A DNA stretch of 64,000 nt from Cyclobacteriaceae bacterium (GTDB lineage Bacteria; Bacteroidota; Bacteroidia; Cytophagales; Cyclobacteriaceae), in the NCBI GenBank assembly GCA_025808415.1, contig CP075525.1, positions 1,721,501-1,785,500 on the forward strand, given 5' to 3'. A model generated the notes under the pieces. That model was not told the DNA's origin, did no database searches, and saw only the letters and a program-made list of their open reading frames with translations. This document shows, in pieces, positions 62,103-64,000 of the stretch. A program made the translations under genes and the position numbers. Position 1 is the first letter of the stretch. Every line of letters starts with the position of its first letter.

Positions 62103-62312
62103 TTATTTCTTTTCTTCAGCGCGATGCATGATGGCAAAAATCTCGATGGCAAAACCAGCTAACACAATAAGCGGCCCTAAGGTCAAGCCGAAAAAGCCAA
62201 AACCATAATCGGCCTTGTCTATCGACATAATGGTAAAGCCAATAACCAGGGTTAAAAGGCCAATAACCATAAGTTGGTAATTCTTTTTAGTAAAGGGTAG
62301 TTTGCTTTCCAT
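62103..62312 (-). CDS. DUF3098 small membrane protein
   Basis: A 69-residue protein with two transmembrane helices (QLMVIGLLTLVIGFTIMS and LGPLIVLAGFAIEIFAIM) joined by a short GFGFFG turn. It matches the Bacteroidetes-specific DUF3098 family, usually found next to ftsX. I used the ATG at 62312, seven bases after the ftsX stop. An ATG at 62333 would add seven residues and overlap ftsX by 14 bases. Function is unknown. Its constant position between ftsX and uppP suggests a role in envelope growth or division. Confidence 0.85.
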   Translation of the reverse strand: MESKLPFTKKNYQLMVIGLLTLVIGFTIMSIDKADYGFGFFGLTLGPLIVLAGFAIEIFAIMHRAEEKK

Positions 62313-62319
62313 GTAATTG

Positions 62320-63198
62320 TTAGTAGAGTTCATCAAGTGACATTTTTAAATACTTGCGTATGGAGAAGTATGTGCTGCTGGCCGCTACAAACATACCAGT
62401 CAATAGCAGTAAACCAACCAAAAAAAATAATCGTTCGGTGTTCAACAGTACTGCCAAATCTTCAATTTGCCGGTTGGCATAATTAATTAATGCCCATAGT
62501 CCGGCAGAGGCCAATAAACCAGCCACTAAACCGTACATAAGGGCGCGCAAAAGAAATGGACGTTGAATAAACCACCGTTTTGCCCCAACCAGTTGCATGC
62601 TGCGGATGAGAAACCGTTGTGAGAAAAGCGCGAGCCTGATGGTGTTGTTAATCAGCAACACAACGGCAATGAGTAACAACACTACTATACCTACAAGCAG
62701 TAAACCAAGTTTCGTAACGTTGCGGTTGATTGATTCAATGAGGCTTTCAACATAAAAAACCTGGAACACGCCACTCATTTTTTCCAACTCAGCTTGTATG
62801 GTTTTCATTTTTTCGGCTTCATGATAGGCTGGGTCAATGGTTACCAGCAGGGCATCGTGCAGCGGGTTTTCACCCAATAACTTGGTAAAGTCTTCACCGG
62901 TTTCAGCTATAAATTTTGTGGCTGCATCAGCCTTGGAAACAAACGTAATGGATTCATTTTTACTGACGAACGGCAAGGCTTCAATATTCTTTTCCACCTG
63001 TAGCCGTTGTGGTTCAGTAAGCCCGTTTTTGAGGTACACCTGAACCCGTATGCTTTCGCGCACCAAACGTTCCAACTCTTGCGAATAAATGATAAGCATA
63101 CCAAAAAGACCGGTAACAAAAAGAGCTAATGTTATGCTGGCGATAACACCTGCGTACGGATAATTACCCAGTTTTTTCTTCGCATATATCTTTTGCAT
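62320..63198 (-). CDS. ftsX: Cell-division ABC permease FtsX
   Basis: A 292-residue FtsX with a cytoplasmic N-terminus, the first helix (YAGVIASITLALFVTGLFGMLI in outline), a periplasmic domain of about 150 residues and then three helices. The signature IRLALFSQRFLIRSMQLVGA lies before the last pair and YFSIRKYLKMSLDEL is the tail. With FtsE it activates septal peptidoglycan hydrolases. The ATG at 63198 is preferred because a longer frame would start inside the terminator of the preceding gene. ftsE is not adjacent, as is usual in this phylum. Confidence 0.93.
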   Translation of the reverse strand: MQKIYAKKKLGNYPYAGVIASITLALFVTGLFGMLIIYSQELERLVRESIRVQVYLKNGLTEPQRLQVEKNIEALPFVSKNESITFVSKADAATKFIAETGEDFTKLLGENPLHDALLVTIDPAYHEAEKMKTIQAELEKMSGVFQVFYVESLIESINRNVTKLGLLLVGIVVLLLIAVVLLINNTIRLALFSQRFLIRSMQLVGAKRWFIQRPFLLRALMYGLVAGLLASAGLWALINYANRQIEDLAVLLNTERLFFLVGLLLLTGMFVAASSTYFSIRKYLKMSLDELY

Positions 63199-63218
63199 GG
63201 CGGCCAAAGTTAGGAAAT

Positions 63219-63254
63219 AAAAAAGCCTCTGGAAATTACCCAGAGGCTTTTTAT
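63219..63254 (-). terminator. Intrinsic terminator between the unknown membrane protein gene and ftsX
   Basis: Stem AAAGCCTCTGG / CCAGAGGCTTT with A-rich and T-rich flanks on both sides. On the minus strand it ends the preceding gene, so ftsX must start from its own promoter just downstream. Confidence 0.85.
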
Positions 63255-63268
63255 TCAAGCGCCTCAAA

Positions 63269-64000
63269 TCAATCTGCTCGGTGCTCTTTCAATTTTTTTA
63301 TCAGTTTGGCATCTCGGATAGGCACTAATAGAGTGGGGGTATCAACCTGTTCGTCAAGCAAGTAATAACTTGTTTTGTAATACAGGAATACGGTTCGTTT
63401 ATTCTCGGCAATGAATTCCAGTATTTCGTACAAATTATTTTCGAATGAACCGTAGAGCACAAGCTTTCCGCCACGGAAGATGTAGTGGAAATTGTACTTT
63501 TTATTAGTTGATTCAATGTCGACTTCAATGGAAGACGTAACAAAGGCTTTCGCGATAAACTCAACCTGTTCCTGTTCTTTTTTTCGGGCGGCCGATTCTT
63601 CTTCCGATTCGGGGGAAAAAACTTCCAGCTTAGGACGCTCGGCAGGACTTGCTTCAGTGTTTTGGGCTAAAGGGCTTGCGGCTACGTTGGCCGATTTCTT
63701 TTCTTCAATCTGTTCTTCCTTGCTGATGGGTTGTTTGTCAGGTTGGGGATCTTCCGGTAAATCAATTTCTTCGGTGCCTTCCTCAATCTCTTCGGAAATG
63801 GCAACCATGTTATCGGTAACTTCGCTGTCAGTTACATACCAGTACACCGCAGTTGTTACCAGGCCGGCAACAATAATAGACGATGCTATTTTAGTGAACA
63901 GGGCAGTTTGGCCACCCATACCAGGCGATACCGGAACATTGTTCAGCATGGTTTTAAGTTCAAGCAAACGTTTATTCCGGATGCCTTCAACCAATTGTTG
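63269..64000 (-). CDS. Membrane-anchored protein of unknown function (5' end beyond window)
   Basis: The frame is open to the right edge of the window, so the N-terminus is missing. An apparent TTG start at 63994 is only an internal codon. About 243 residues are visible. There is a short cytoplasmic helix (RNKRLLELKTMLNNVPV), one transmembrane segment (KIASSIIVAGLVTTAVYWYV), a long acidic and proline-rich linker (EEIEEGTEEIDLPEDPQPDKQ) and a C-terminal beta-rich domain ending LVPIRDAKLIKKLKEHRAD. The layout resembles anti-sigma-factor-like proteins, but no signature is certain. It is separated from ftsX by a terminator. Confidence 0.7.
   Translation of the reverse strand, partial: QQLVEGIRNKRLLELKTMLNNVPVSPGMGGQTALFTKIASSIIVAGLVTTAVYWYVTDSEVTDNMVAISEEIEEGTEEIDLPEDPQPDKQPISKEEQIEEKKSANVAASPLAQNTEASPAERPKLEVFSPESEEESAARKKEQEQVEFIAKAFVTSSIEVDIESTNKKYNFHYIFRGGKLVLYGSFENNLYEILEFIAENKRTVFLYYKTSYYLLDEQVDTPTLLVPIRDAKLIKKLKEHRAD

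Noticed and set aside
63199..63267. Longer ftsX start
   Set aside because: The extension translates the terminator hairpin of the preceding gene and is not similar to FtsX N-termini.
1..64000. tRNA, rRNA, tmRNA, prophage or restriction/defence genes
   Set aside because: I scanned the non-coding gaps and gene products and saw no convincing example. A covariance-model scan would be needed to exclude small RNA genes.

Overview
The window reads as a chromosome segment from a gliding-lineage Bacteroidetes bacterium, most likely Cytophagales. The evidence is gene content, not a database search: gldC, TonB-dependent receptors with N-terminal carboxypeptidase-like domains, a DUF5686 protein, a type III glutamine synthetase, DUF3098 next to ftsX, a fused ABC-permease/M1 aminopeptidase, and TAnnTTTG promoter boxes. 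Coding density is high and base composition looks even. I see no rRNA, tRNA, CRISPR array, prophage or classical insertion sequence.

Layout. 1-6.9 kb: the end of an unknown gene, a small outer-membrane protein, an LTA-synthase-like sulfatase, a lipoprotein amidohydrolase, a TerB-like protein, a DUF2807 solenoid protein and a sterol-desaturase-family hydroxylase. 7-17.3 kb: glutamine synthetase III, two tandem M28 peptidases, an S41 processing protease and an M16 peptidase lipoprotein. 17.4-19.3 kb: fabH and two small unknown genes. 19.5-24 kb: an ABC transporter whose permease chain is fused to an M1 aminopeptidase, with the fused chain broken by a frameshift in an A10 run. 24-33 kb: an Omp85-type barrel protein, mgtE and an mgtC-family gene (both frameshifted), a second LTA-synthase-like sulfatase and the Mg2+ P-type ATPase mgtA. 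33.7-38.6 kb: an OmpR/histidine-kinase pair and leuS. 38.7-44.2 kb: a DUF5686 protein and a TonB receptor with a TPR-like partner. 44.3-52.3 kb: a small membrane protein, a LytS/LytTR pair, an orphan receiver, a lipoprotein, a TerB-FHA-like-ABCG exporter and a YdcF/ElyC protein preceded by a 17-codon hydrophobic ORF. 52.4-57.3 kb: a TonB receptor with a GDSL-type lipoprotein. 57.4-64 kb: a compact minus-strand run, listed here in transcription order: an unknown membrane protein, ftsX, DUF3098, uppP, truB, ribF, scoA, a four-helix-bundle (23S-IVS-type) gene, scoB and gldC.

Main themes are envelope biogenesis, peptide turnover, Mg2+ uptake and housekeeping. Three genes within about 5 kb (22.2-27.3 kb) carry single frame disruptions. 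Two sit in poly-A runs of the gene sense strand, so homopolymer error, transcriptional slippage and real decay must be separated. The most distinctive non-standard signals are the inverted-repeat-bounded four-helix-bundle gene inside the sco operon with a related hairpin two intervals away, the micro-ORF before the YdcF gene, several families of extragenic palindromes, and leuS codons that look like intergenic repeat.
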